A DNA stretch of 11,659 nucleotides from Isohypsibius dastychi (GCA_034696485.1 JAQIWT010001254.1:1-11659); one strand, 5' to 3'; counted from the first letter of the stretch, positions 1-9,046 are shown. The notes: generated from the letters alone by a model not told the origin. Program-made: numbers and translations.

Positions 1-33
1 CTTTTTAGAGGGTTGTGTGATTGCTTTCTTTAG

Positions 34-1880
34 GCATGTTGGAATATATCAAAAAGCAGCAAACGTCGGGGTATAAAGAATTCAAAACCATTGAAGAAGG
101 AACCGGTTGGGCGCGAAGTCATCCGAACAAAGCCGCTGTTCTCGGGGTCTTCGAATCAAAGGATAACAAGATCTTCGAAGCTTTTGCTGATTCAGGTTGG
201 TCATTGTTTTTCTTACATCACGAATTAAAATTTGACAACTTTTTGCTTCTTCTCAGCTAATTACTTGAGAGATGAGCTTAACTTTGCTTGGGTTAAGACC
301 AAACCGGAAACCGGTGACTGGAAGATCACCACATTTCCACCGCGCCGCCACACTGCATCCGAAGATAAACGACAACAAATCTACACCGGGGTAAGTTATG
401 ATGTCCAATTCAGTTCTGAGAAAACGAAATGAAAATAAATAATTGAGTATCGAAATTACACGATGAATTTATAGTAGAGTAAAGTGGAGAAATCGAGTCG
501 TCTATTTTAAAAGCTTCATGAATTCTCCTGCATTGAGGATACGTTCGTTTGCTTATACAGTGCTAATTTTGCTGCTGTTATATCTAATTCCGTTTTCAGA
601 AGCCATATTTTGAGTCACTTGTCAAATTCATCAACGAGTCGACTGTTCCATTGGTTGGTCAGCGAACGACCCGAAACAAGGACACTATTTACGCAAGACG
701 GCCACTACTGATTGGGTAGTTTTTTCATGTTTTAATACCGGTTCTTTGTTCAAAATCGAAGTTGTTATTTTCAGATATTATAATATCGACTGGACCAAAG
801 CTGGCGAAACTGGTGTGAACTTGTACGACCCGTTTGTCCAAAATGACCTATGACGCTTTTTTACAGACACCGAATATCATCGGAACAAACTAGCTCAAGT
901 CGCTCCAGGATTCCGCGACATGACTTTCTGCATTTCTGACCGCAAAGAATTCAAACATGAACTCATTCGTTTCGGGCTGGACAAATTTTCGGAAGAGCTA
1001 TTGGTAGGAATCATCGGCAAAAATGGCGAATTCTATCCGGGACCGGTGCATGAAGTTCTGAACTTGAAGCATCTTACTGACTTCGCCGCCGATTATCGTG
1101 CAAGTAAGTACTACAGTAGCATGACGTACATGATATCTAAGAAACACACCGTCGTGAGAAACTTATTTATCGAGGCATTGCAAGCTCGGTTCTCGTAACG
1201 GATTCGGATTTTAAAGAAAATGTTCTGTAAAAGAGCAGAAATTCTGAATCTACGAAAAGTTGACTAAATCATGCAACAACTTTTAAAACTTTTTATGGAT
1301 TTCTGAAAATGTTTGAAGTTTTTTGGAGATAGAGAGCGTACGCGAGGTCGGCAATAATCCGCTACTTCCATCACGGTAGAAAATTAATTCATGATTTCCC
1401 TGATTTGTCCAACTAAATTCATCCGGTTTTTGGATGTGTTCTCTAACTTTATCGTTTACAGACAAACTGAAACCATATCATCGGACTCAGTCACCTCCAA
1501 CAAGCGACGAATCAGATGACGATTACGCGGTCAAAGTCGTCGTGGGTGCCACCTTCCGCAAGCTCATTCTCCGACACGACAAGCAAACTTTGTTATTTTG
1601 TCATCGACCACAGTGTCCAGCATGCAAGAAAGCCCTGGCAACCTTCACGGACATCGCCGAAGAGAAGGCCTACCAGAATCTCGTTTACACCAGCATGGAT
1701 ACTTCCGCTAACGACCCTCCTGCCAGATTTGCAGTCTCGACTTATCCAGCTCTGTTTTTTATACCGGCGGACAAGCGCCAACACCCCGTTCGGTATCCCT
1801 CTAGAGATTTCAGCAAAGATAAAATAAAAAAGTTTGTCGATGAGCACTTTTCGAATGTTCACTACAAAACTGAGCTGTAA
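34..1880 (+). CDS. PDIA4: Protein disulfide isomerase, PDIA4/ERp72-like, 3' part (5' end outside window)
   Basis: This gene encodes an ER-lumen thiol-disulfide oxidoreductase or chaperone-like isomerase. Exons read as 34-195, 257-390, 600-715, 775-812, 867-1103 and 1462-1880. All introns are GT..AG, all phases agree, and they give 367 complete residues plus a stop. The left edge lies in an intron ending at 33, so the N-terminal domains are missing. Fragment residues 1-105 match the b domain and about 106-228 the b' domain; the stretch VPLVGQRT...RRPLLIGYYNIDW is typical of ERp72. An acidic linker (about 238-250) leads into the a' thioredoxin domain. The a' active site is C280-P-A-C283 rather than CGHC; the cis-Pro (P324) is kept. 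The C terminus is KTEL, a variant ER-retrieval signal. PDIA3 is the main alternative, but the b' sequence and tail favour PDIA4. Family assignment is from remembered consensus, not a search. Confidence 0.86.
1614..1625 (+). other. Altered CxxC active site (CPAC) in the a' domain
   Basis: The codons TGT CCA GCA TGC encode C-P-A-C at fragment residues 280-283. In PDI-family a domains this position is normally CGHC preceded by Trp. Here the preceding residue is Gln (279), and the buried Glu six residues before the first Cys is Phe (274). Both cysteines remain, so a redox-active disulfide is still possible, but its potential and proton transfer should differ from canonical PDI. Confidence 0.85.
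1867..1880 (+). other. C-terminal KTEL, probable ER-retrieval tetrapeptide
   Basis: The isomerase ends ...HYKTEL followed by TAA at 1878-1880. KDEL-type retrieval signals tolerate variation at the second position, and ERp72 proteins commonly end in KEEL. KTEL at the exact C terminus of a PDI-family protein therefore most likely keeps it in the ER. This also supports the reading frame of the last exon. Confidence 0.75.
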
Positions 1881-1885
1881 ATAAA
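1880..1885 (+). terminator. Candidate poly(A) signal overlapping the isomerase stop codon
   Basis: AATAAA begins at the last base of the TAA stop. If used, cleavage would leave a 3' UTR of only about 20 bases. A second AATAAA at 2031-2036 would give a more ordinary UTR of about 170 bases. The sequence does not tell which is used. Confidence 0.4.
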
Positions 1886-2668
1886 TAGACTGTTTGGTTG
1901 ACGTTATGTATTGTTTCGCTTGCTTGTTTTTTGATTTGAGAATCGGTGATCATGTGGGACAATTTCTTACAATCGAAACTCTTGTTAACCAATATTTCCG
2001 AACGGAAATTTGCGTTTAAAACTTTCATCGAATAAAGTGTAAGAAGGCAAAGCGAGCACGTACTAGTAATGCTATTTAATAGCAGCTATTACAACAGAAA
2101 TTACAAATAACAACAAGAAACTAACCGCGAACCTCCTTGCCTTTTTATGCACGAGTAAGTAAATACTTAATACCGGTGACTGCTTGTTTCTCATCAAAAA
2201 TATGTTCCATTTCTGGAAACTATTTCAATGCAGAATATTAATATCCATTTAACCGAATTTTAAAGCAAACTAACCACCTCGTGAAAATACCATCTGCGTT
2301 CGGTGTGATAAGCTAATGATTCAAAACACAAAAAATCCTTTTCCGAACAATTCGCTGGAACTAGAAAATCAGCGAACTTCATGAGTTGGCTGCTTATACC
2401 CAAGTTATTTCTATTTGGTCAATATATATTCAGCAGCCAACATTTTCAATACATATATTCTCGTTTAATTGTTTCACCAATAAAGTATACAACTTGTACT
2501 TCAATGTATTGCCGAAATCTTTCACGCATGTATAAAAATCAATCAAAACAAAAAATCACTAAAACAGCAAAAAAGCTAAACTAACAATGACGTCCTACCG
2601 GTAGCTGCCTGAACGCTGAAAGGATGAACAGAGAAATAAAACCAAAACAAAAAATATTCCGTACGCTG
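1881..2668. other. Convergent 3' intergenic region, no gene seen
   Basis: This 788-base stretch separates the stops of two convergent genes. It is A/T-rich and holds plus-strand AATAAA at 1880, 2031 and 2479-2484. A minus-strand ATTAAA (TTTAAT at 2464-2469 on plus) lies about 200 bases past the 2669 stop and is a candidate signal for the minus-strand gene. A palindromic cluster lies at 2071-2091. A-rich runs lie around 2535-2580 and 2635-2655. The open frame at 2381-2584 has no coding character, recognisable domain or splice context. Confidence 0.6.
2031..2036 (+). terminator. Candidate poly(A) signal for the isomerase gene
   Basis: AATAAA lies 151 bases after the isomerase stop in otherwise non-coding sequence. 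It is followed by a GT-containing stretch (GTGTAAGAAGG), compatible with a downstream element. It is the more conventional of the two nearby signals. Confidence 0.45.
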
Positions 2669-3268
2669 TCACGTTGAACTTTCTTTTACCGGTTCATCTT
2701 TCAGTTCAACCAGCTCAAAAGGCTTCACAGTATTCGCGTCAAGCAGAACTTTTCCATCGACAATAGTCGCTTCCGGTCCCCCTCGAATTTCAAAACTGCG
2801 ATGTCCGGAAATGAACCAACCATGGGAAATAACACAGCCTCTCGTCGTCCACTTTTTCAGCTCACTTATGATATTCCCAGCCGCATATGCTCCAGAAACA
2901 ATCATCAGATGACTTCCCATTGTATAAACTTGCGATCCAGCAGCAGCTGCGCTAGCGAGCCAAAGCGGAAGTTCAACAGCAGCAAGTCCGAAATATCCCA
3001 AGATGACTCCTCCTGCCGCCAGCGCTCCAGCTCCGAGTGTCAATCCACCAAGTAACGCTGCGGTTATAGGAAGAACATTATCCCAGTCCGTGTATCCGTT
3101 TTCGCCGTTCCAGATTCGAGCACGAATGGAGAGATGAACCATCCCTGTTTTTCGGTGGAATGTTCCCTCGGATGGGACAAAATTGTCGTAGTACAGCGGA
3201 GAGATCTGCCATAGTGATATCACAAGAGGCACTTTTGTTTTGTTAGTTATGGAGATTTGTCCACCCAT
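2669..3268 (-). CDS. Putative N-myristoylated protein with Gly/Ala-rich hydrophobic core, unknown function
   Basis: I do not recognise this 199-residue protein. The start is chosen from a near-ideal context (TACCATGG) at 3268. The N terminus MGGQIS fits the N-myristoylation pattern MGxxxS/T, so the mature protein probably begins with a lipidated glycine on the cytosolic side of a membrane. Residues 4-60 look beta-rich, ending in ARIWNGENGYTDWD. Residues 66-131 form a long hydrophobic Gly/Ala-rich stretch (LLGGLTLGAGALAAGG...), long enough for two membrane spans or a membrane-inserting hairpin. Residues 140-190 look beta-rich again, and the tail is acidic and charged. There is one exon and no signal peptide. 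It is transcribed divergently from AGPAT5. An intronless open frame of 600 bases with an excellent start makes a real gene likely; the function is open. Confidence 0.75.
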   Translation of the reverse strand: MGGQISITNKTKVPLVISLWQISPLYYDNFVPSEGTFHRKTGMVHLSIRARIWNGENGYTDWDNVLPITAALLGGLTLGAGALAAGGVILGYFGLAAVELPLWLASAAAAGSQVYTMGSHLMIVSGAYAAGNIISELKKWTTRGCVISHGWFISGHRSFEIRGGPEATIVDGKVLLDANTVKPFELVELKDEPVKESST

Positions 3269-3716
3269 GGTAGGGATGCAAAACAGACGGCGTTGAATAA
3301 ATTCGAAAAGCTGTGAAACCGTCGCGTAAATAACCGCACAAGGATGAGCAATGAGAGACGCACCTGTAGTATTATCGAGGTCTGTAGAAGGAACTTTGAT
3401 GACCTACAAACGAGAAGCAAGCCGAAAATAACGGGATTAGAATTCGTGATAAATAATTCAAAAAGCCAAACAAACCGACCGTGTCGGACAGAGGCGTAGA
3501 AGACCTCTTTTTGAGGCGGCCCACACCCACCCCCCATGTCTATGGCCAGAATGTTGGTCCTCTCGGTACCGGCCTGTTTAAATTCTGAGCCAACAAAACC
3601 ACAACAAATCGCATCTCGGTTTTTGTTTTCCCCTCCATCTTTTTGCCGGATTCGATCCTCGAAAAGAATCGCCACATTGGTTTTACAGAATTCTGGTTGG
3701 CAGAACTTTCGCGAAT
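3269..3716. promoter_or_regulatory. Divergent promoter region between the myristoylated-protein gene and AGPAT5
   Basis: The two start codons face away from each other across 448 bases, so both promoters and 5' UTRs must lie here or in upstream exons within it. A cytosine-rich CACCC-type box (CCACACCCACCCCCC, 3521-3535) sits near the middle and could bind Sp/KLF-class factors. No clear TATA box is seen for either gene. Open frames on both strands begin at non-ATG codons or overlap the known genes, so I do not call them genes. Confidence 0.5.
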
Positions 3717-5677
3717 ATGTTTATGTCAGCTTTGTTGGCTCTGAAATCACTTCCCGATTTGGCACCATTCACAATTTTGCTCGGAACTGGTCCGAGCTTT
3801 TTGGTAGCATGGTTTCCAGTTCGTGTCGTCAGCGTGATCCTTCCGTCCAAGGCATTTGGAGCAATTGATGATTATATGTGGGGACAGTATCAAAAGATGG
3901 TTCTGTTCTTTTTTGAGAAGCTGGCACCCGTTGAGGTAAAGTAAAGAATCTGTCGTTTATCTGTCTCTTGATCCTTCTTCTCTTAAGTTATTTTACACCA
4001 ACTTAAATTGTATAAATTGCGTGGTTTAATTTCAATGTGTTTGCTTCAAAGGTGCTATTTTACGGTGATATTGAAGAGATATGCGAAGCTCGCCAATCTG
4101 TCCTCTACATTTCGAATCATCAATCCACCTGTATGAATTTATGCTTGGGTATTTACCTTTGTTGGATTATAAATATAACAAATATGTTTTTTTTTCCAGT
4201 CGACTGGATAGTGGCGGATATGGTGGCTGCAAGACAGGGCAGTCTAGGACACACCAGATTTATTCTCAAAGATGGCCTCAGATTTCTTCCTTTTTACGGA
4301 TATTACTTCTTTCAAGTAACCCTAAAAGATGTGGCAGAATCTCATCCAGACTAACACAGTTTTTTTCCTTTAGCATGATTGTCTGTTTGTTCGTCGGGGC
4401 CGTAAATTCAGCAGCGACACCATGACCAAATTCCTCTTGGAAATCCCAAAGCGTCGAGCCAAGGTGGTTGGAATAAATCTGGCTTTGTTTCACGCGTGAA
4501 AAATTCTGTTGCCTTTTCTTGTATTGCAGACTTGGCTGGTTTTGTTTCCAGAGGGAACAAGATTCAACCCAGAAAATACCGCGGCAATTGAGAGCTCACG
4601 GAAGCATGCAGAAGAAGCAGGTTGGTGAAAAACAGTTGATAAGTTTATTGTCTACCAATAATTTGATTTTGTGGAATTTCTCGAAATAAACTTCAAGTAC
4701 TGTACGTCTGACGTTTCATTTCGTCTGCAGGATTTGTGGTGTGTAGCTTCGTTCGTTTCGTTATTTCGGCTGTTATCCATTATCAGTATAGTGCTTTTCG
4801 CTGATTTTGAATTCAGAGTAATTCTTCGGTCCGTCCTCTTGAGATTTCATAAGTTTCGGTTTTGCTCTTTTGATATTAAAGTCGATTTTTTCAAATTCAT
4901 CCCGCTATACTCGTTTTTTTCAGTCAGCTTTGTTTTTTCCGGGGGAAACTGTTCTGATTTCTTGCGTTGTTGTTTTTCAGGAATTGCTCCTTTGAATAAC
5001 CTTCTCACTCCTCGCTGGAAAGCATTCCAGCTGTCCCTTTCAACCCTTCGTTCATATTTCGACGCAGTGTACGATGTAACCATACTTTATTCCCAAAGCC
5101 GCGTCGTGGACCCCAAACTTGGCGTTCAACGGATAGCTGCTCCTACAATGAATGGTACGATTATAAGTTGAATTTGCTATGGAGCGCCTGTTTGTCAGTG
5201 CGACTTCGTGTTTCCGTATGAATCTTGGAGATTTTATAGAAGTTTCTCGAAGAATTTGGCGTATATTTTTGTTCTGTAGAGTATATGCATGGGGTGAGAG
5301 AGAAGCTCCATGTGATCATCCGTCGAATCAACATTGAAGATATCCCTGAAGACGAGCGTGGAACGGAAGCGTGGCTTCATGAATTGTTCGAAAGAAAAGA
5401 CGCGTAAATTATCTTGAAGTTGACATGATTTGGAATTTCACCAACTTATTACTTATTTTGCAGCATTATTGGAAAATATTATAAGCACGGAACATTACCG
5501 GGAGCTCACCATGACGCGCCTTTGAGCTGGATGGAAGTACTTCCGGCGACGGTTGTACTCATGGCATGGAATCTGGTACTTTGGGGGACTCCAACAGGTC
5601 GGAAAGTTTATGCCGGCATGGTTTTTGGGGGAAGTCTGATAACGGCGGCTTGGATGGGCGTACGGAAAATCGCTTGA
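3717..5677 (+). CDS. AGPAT5: 1-acyl-sn-glycerol-3-phosphate acyltransferase, AGPAT5 type, complete
   Basis: This enzyme transfers an acyl group from acyl-CoA to lysophosphatidic acid, giving phosphatidic acid in glycerophospholipid synthesis; AGPAT5 proteins are membrane-bound (ER, nuclear envelope or mitochondria). Exons are 3717-3935, 4052-4130, 4200-4315, 4374-4463, 4530-4620, 4981-5154, 5280-5403 and 5464-5677. All phases agree and give 368 residues, close to the 364 of human AGPAT5. The start is supported because LLGT falls at residue 21, as in the human protein. Acyltransferase block I is NHQSTFD (H96, D101), block II HDCLFVRRGR (139-148), block III FPEGTRF (174-180), and a later YDVTILY lies at 229-235. 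Membrane segments are predicted at about 15-42, 321-338 and 345-364. The intron at 4464 has a weak donor (GTGGTT), but phase and homology require it. AGPAT5 is preferred over AGPAT3/4 from matches along the whole length. Confidence 0.95.
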
Positions 5678-6307
5678 AATTCCTGGTTTCTCAGGATCGC
5701 TGTTCCAAGTTTTCTTATCTTGGTAAATTTTGAAACGGTATTTAAAACCAGTTTTTACGTTTAAGGTACCTACTCTGAATTCTTAGGTCACCTTTTGTGA
5801 GTGCATGTATATAAAACTGTGAAATCTCAAAGATGACTTTCTCGTTCTAGGTTGCCGCTTTTGTTGAGCTTGTTTACAAAAACTGTGGTCGAACTGAAAT
5901 TAATTTTTTGAAGCGTTAGAATATTTGGATTATGTCGTGATTCCGCGATTTTCAGGAATGAATCGTTCCTGTTGGAACTGATGTTTCCCATCTCGGCTTC
6001 GCGAAGTTACTTGGTTAATTTTTTCTCTTAGATTTTCTGCACCGTGTCGAGATTCCACACATTTCCCAAACTCAGTTCGATATTTTTATAAATTTATTCT
6101 TGAGTTTTGTTTCGTGTATGTTTGTTGTAGTGCCCCATTTTTTGAATTGATTTAAAAAATATGAACCAGCTTTTACGAAATTTACCCCTTTCTTTAACGT
6201 TTTCTGAAGATTTTTGTTGACGTAAGTACTTTCGAATCTCATTTACCAAGGTGACCTTTTTGTGAGAGATGTAACTTTGATTGAACAGTTATTTATCCAT
6301 TTCGGAA
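5678..6307. other. Intergenic region between AGPAT5 and the 556-residue gene
   Basis: These 630 bases hold the 3' UTR of AGPAT5 and the promoter and 5' UTR of the next gene, but no canonical AATAAA signal or protein-coding segment is visible. A TATA-like TATATAAAA lies near 5807-5815, but it is about 490 bases from the next start codon. Two near-identical 17-18 base copies of AGGTSACCTTTTTGTGAG lie at 5785-5801 and 6249-6266. An acceptor-like ...TTGAACAG ends at 6287, 20 bases before the ATG, and could close a 5' UTR intron. Confidence 0.5.
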
Positions 6308-8910
6308 ATGGAGAACCAGTCGGATTCAGTTTGTAACGGTATCAGAATAATCCATCGTGAAGTTCTAACCAGTTTACAAGAGAAAAATCTTGTTCATGCA
6401 GAACCGATAACTTCCGGTTCAGCCCTCCATAATTCTTTGAAAGTTTTGATCGAACAGCATTTAGCGCATTTGCCGGACGACAAGCTTCTCGTTATTCCGG
6501 CTCATCTTATTCCATCCATCGGACCATCAGGAGATTTTTCCTCTGAATCGGATTCGAGCTTATCAAATGACTCTCCGGAACACAAAAAGGAAAGTCAAGG
6601 GGATGGCGCTTCGTACAAGGTGTTTTCGGCGGAAGATTTTGCAAGGGTGGAAAAGTGTTGGAAGGAATTTCTGGGAGGAAAAATTTCGCTGGCAGAATGT
6701 AGCGAGAAAATGATGGCTGCCGCGAAGGATGGACCTTTGTCTAGCCCGGATAGCGATGAGATGTTTCTGAATGCGCTTTCATATGAGCCGGCTGCGGAAC
6801 ATCGATGGAGCAGAACGCCAGAGGAAATCTCTCCAGTTGCTGTGGACTCGGCCGATGCAAGTAGTTTGGCAACGGATAGCCCAAAGTTTTTGAAGAAATT
6901 GTTTTATGATTATTCAAGGTATGATTTAGACCTACAAATATCGAGAAGTTACCCACGAAATTATTTTAGAATAATGAAAGAAAGAATAAAATTTTATTAA
7001 AGATGGAATTCGGTTTTGGTGATGCATGAAGCATTTAATTTATTTATTAGTCACTCTAGAGAACAGATTTTCCAAATATGCTGTTCGTTCATTTCGAGCT
7101 GGATGTTTGTGAAAATTGTTTCAAACTGTTTGTAAATTAGGTATAAGTATGTTTCACATTGCGGGATTTAGAGCAGCTTGAGATCGTCACTTCGAAGATT
7201 CGCCGAAACTGAAAGCAGATATCCTTCTGTGCCACTTTCTAATAACAAGAAATGATTCAAATACTTTATCTGCTAATATTTCTATGGAATATTTAGAAAA
7301 CGTTGATGCTGGAGGTGACAGTGCCAAGAAATCATGTCGGCGAATCTCGAACGTTTTTGGCTGCGATAATTATGTATGCCGTGAACATTGAGGAACAACG
7401 AAGACGCCTCAGAAATTCTGCTTTTATATTACACTTCGTTTATGAAAAACATCTTATTCATTTATTCCTTTTTTCCAGCTGGAAAGAATTCGGACTGCCT
7501 GTCGAAATTGTCCACTTCTGGTATGATCTCATCAAGTCATCTTCAGATAGTGTCAACACTTCTCAATTGGAATCTTTTTACAAAACTTTGCTGAGTCTGG
7601 AAAAGCTGGATTTTAGCCTTTTCGAAGAGTATTTGATGGAAGAACACAGTCTCGAACTTTCCGACACGAATCCCGAAACGGTTGCTCGCAAATCAGCAGA
7701 GTTTTTCCGTGCATATTTTCGCAAGATGGGAGTGCCACTGGGAGGTGATTCAGGTTCCCGAAAACAACGGACCGGAAATCGACTGAAAGGTCAAGTTATG
7801 AAAAAGCTGACAGAAGCGTCTTCTAGGTAAGCAATGTCAAATGCCTTTCTTTTTACGATAACATTCCGTCATTCTATGTTTTCTAGGATATTTGATACCT
7901 CGTTTTCAAAATCTGTTCTCAAGCTGTCAGATCAATTCCGGAATTCGCAGCCCATCGGATTTTTAGACCTCAGGAAAACTGCAAATATTCTTCATCGCGC
8001 ATTAAGTATAATAAATCTTACCAGGGTGTTCTCCATTAATTTAAGAGGGATTATATTGAAACAGAAGTGGAAGAGGACGCAGGGCATTTTTATGATATGA
8101 CACTTATAAAATGGCAGCAGTTGAACAAAGACGCCGAATATCTTCCGGAAATGATTTGCCTAGCTGCTATTCTCAAGTGTTTCCAAAAACCAGAAAACCC
8201 CACCGTGACAAGGTCAGTTTTACAATTTTTTGAGACTGCAGTTTTTTGCTCAGATTACAGTGAACTGTGTTTGCGAACTATAGGAAGGAGCATACGAAAC
8301 AGATATCCGGCATGCCGTCAATATTTACGGTATATTTTGAGCTAATTTTCTTGGCTTTTTGTTTATTTTGTTTGTTGGAATTATAGATGGGACAGCAGCG
8401 TTCAATGACCAGACTGGAATTTTTGGAAATCATGGGAGAGAGGATCATTTTTGGTCACTCGGATAGAATCACGTCGCGACTTGCTCAGCTCACCCAAGAA
8501 TCATCCCAGACTTCGTTTCAAAAATCTCCGTTCTTCACCAGTTCGTTACCGCCTAAGAACTCTGACAGTAAAACTCATCGATTTGATTTTTCAAAAGCAT
8601 CTGATGAAGAGATTATCAACCACTTGAATAAAGTAAGTGTCACGTAATAATATGTATCACCGAACATCTTACTGTCTTTGCTTTCATTAATGATGTCAAT
8701 AAATGAAATGCTAGAACAGTTTGATCTGCCTGAGTCAAAATATTATTTGAAGAAAAATCATCTTTGATGCCATGTGGAAAAGTTTATGACCTGTAAGAAA
8801 GTAACATTTTGACGAAATCTCACACAAAAGACAAATTTTTTTCATATTTTTATCCGATTTTTTTAATGCCAGCTCTTTTTCAGAGACTGCTTTTTGATTT
8901 TCTGAATTAA
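6308..8910 (+). CDS. Unrecognised 556-residue helical protein, nine exons
   Basis: I do not recognise this protein. The modelled exons are 6308-6918, 7060-7108, 7297-7373, 7479-7826, 7887-8005, 8065-8212, 8284-8329, 8387-8632 and 8884-8910. Every junction is GT..AG and in phase, which strongly supports a real gene. ATG 6308 has a good context (GGAAATGG). Residues 12-70 look helical. Residues 74-102 are a Ser/Asp-rich, probably disordered linker. Residues 103-300 and 305-330 are rich in amphipathic helices (for example IIIWKEFGLPVEIVHFWYDL). A basic patch lies at 338-355, a further helical block at 363-447, and a Ser-rich tail at 500-540. There is no signal peptide, clear membrane span or catalytic motif. 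The least certain points are the start of exon 2 (7051 or 7060) and the last exon; the alternative is a stop at 8645-8647. Confidence 0.7.
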
Positions 8911-9046
8911 CAAATTTTGATCGAATATATCAAGATTTAGGTTAAACTGAAAGGAACAACATCAGGAAAATTTATGGCTTTTGGGTATAAGTGACCTTTC
9001 CAACAATTTTTCCCAGAATATACGGTAGAATTTTCCCATCGTATTA
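8911..9046. other. Convergent 3' interval between plus- and minus-strand genes
   Basis: Only 136 bases separate the modelled stop of the 556-residue gene from the stop of the minus-strand membrane-protein gene. No AATAAA is seen on the plus strand here. A minus-strand ATTAAA (TTTAAT at 8862-8867 on plus) lies inside the last intron of the plus-strand gene. If used, the 3' ends of the two transcripts would overlap. Confidence 0.4.

Noticed and set aside
1434-1862. Overlapping open frames on both strands across the last isomerase exon
   Set aside because: These are shadows of the coding exon; only the frame with the thioredoxin fold is conserved in character.
2381-2584. 67-codon plus-strand open frame in the convergent 3' region
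   Set aside because: Its composition is A/T-rich and low complexity, with no domain, and it lies between two 3' ends.
3640-3670. GATTCGATCC tRNA B-box-like sequence
   Set aside because: No matching A-box, acceptor stem or cloverleaf could be found around it.
3247-3675. 142-codon minus-strand open frame over the divergent promoter
   Set aside because: It begins at GTG, overlaps the start of the myristoylated-protein gene in another frame and shows no domain.
4374-4425. Prokaryotic operon or mobile-element interpretation of the window
   Set aside because: Several genes need multiple GT..AG introns to be readable and have animal-type products. No transposase, terminal repeats or bacterial signals were seen.
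4659-4980. Long open frame in the AGPAT5 intron, in frame with exon 6
   Set aside because: It encodes a T-rich hydrophobic jumble. Retaining the intron meets a stop within three codons of exon 5, and removing it restores a near-perfect AGPAT5 match.
7374-7478. Uninterrupted reading of 7303-7826 as one exon
   Set aside because: The frame is open, but a donor GTATGC at 7374 and a strong acceptor (CCTTTTTTCCAG ending 7478) are in phase. Splicing removes a low-quality stretch and gives a continuous amphipathic helix.
8213-8345. Open frame continuing past the donor at 8213 (...SVLQFFETAVF...), or a 48-base intron ending at 8260
   Set aside because: Both leave the wrong phase and run into a stop soon after the next acceptor at 8386. 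Using the acceptor ending at 8283 gives KEHTKQISGMPSIFT and joins in phase with the clearly coding exon from 8387.
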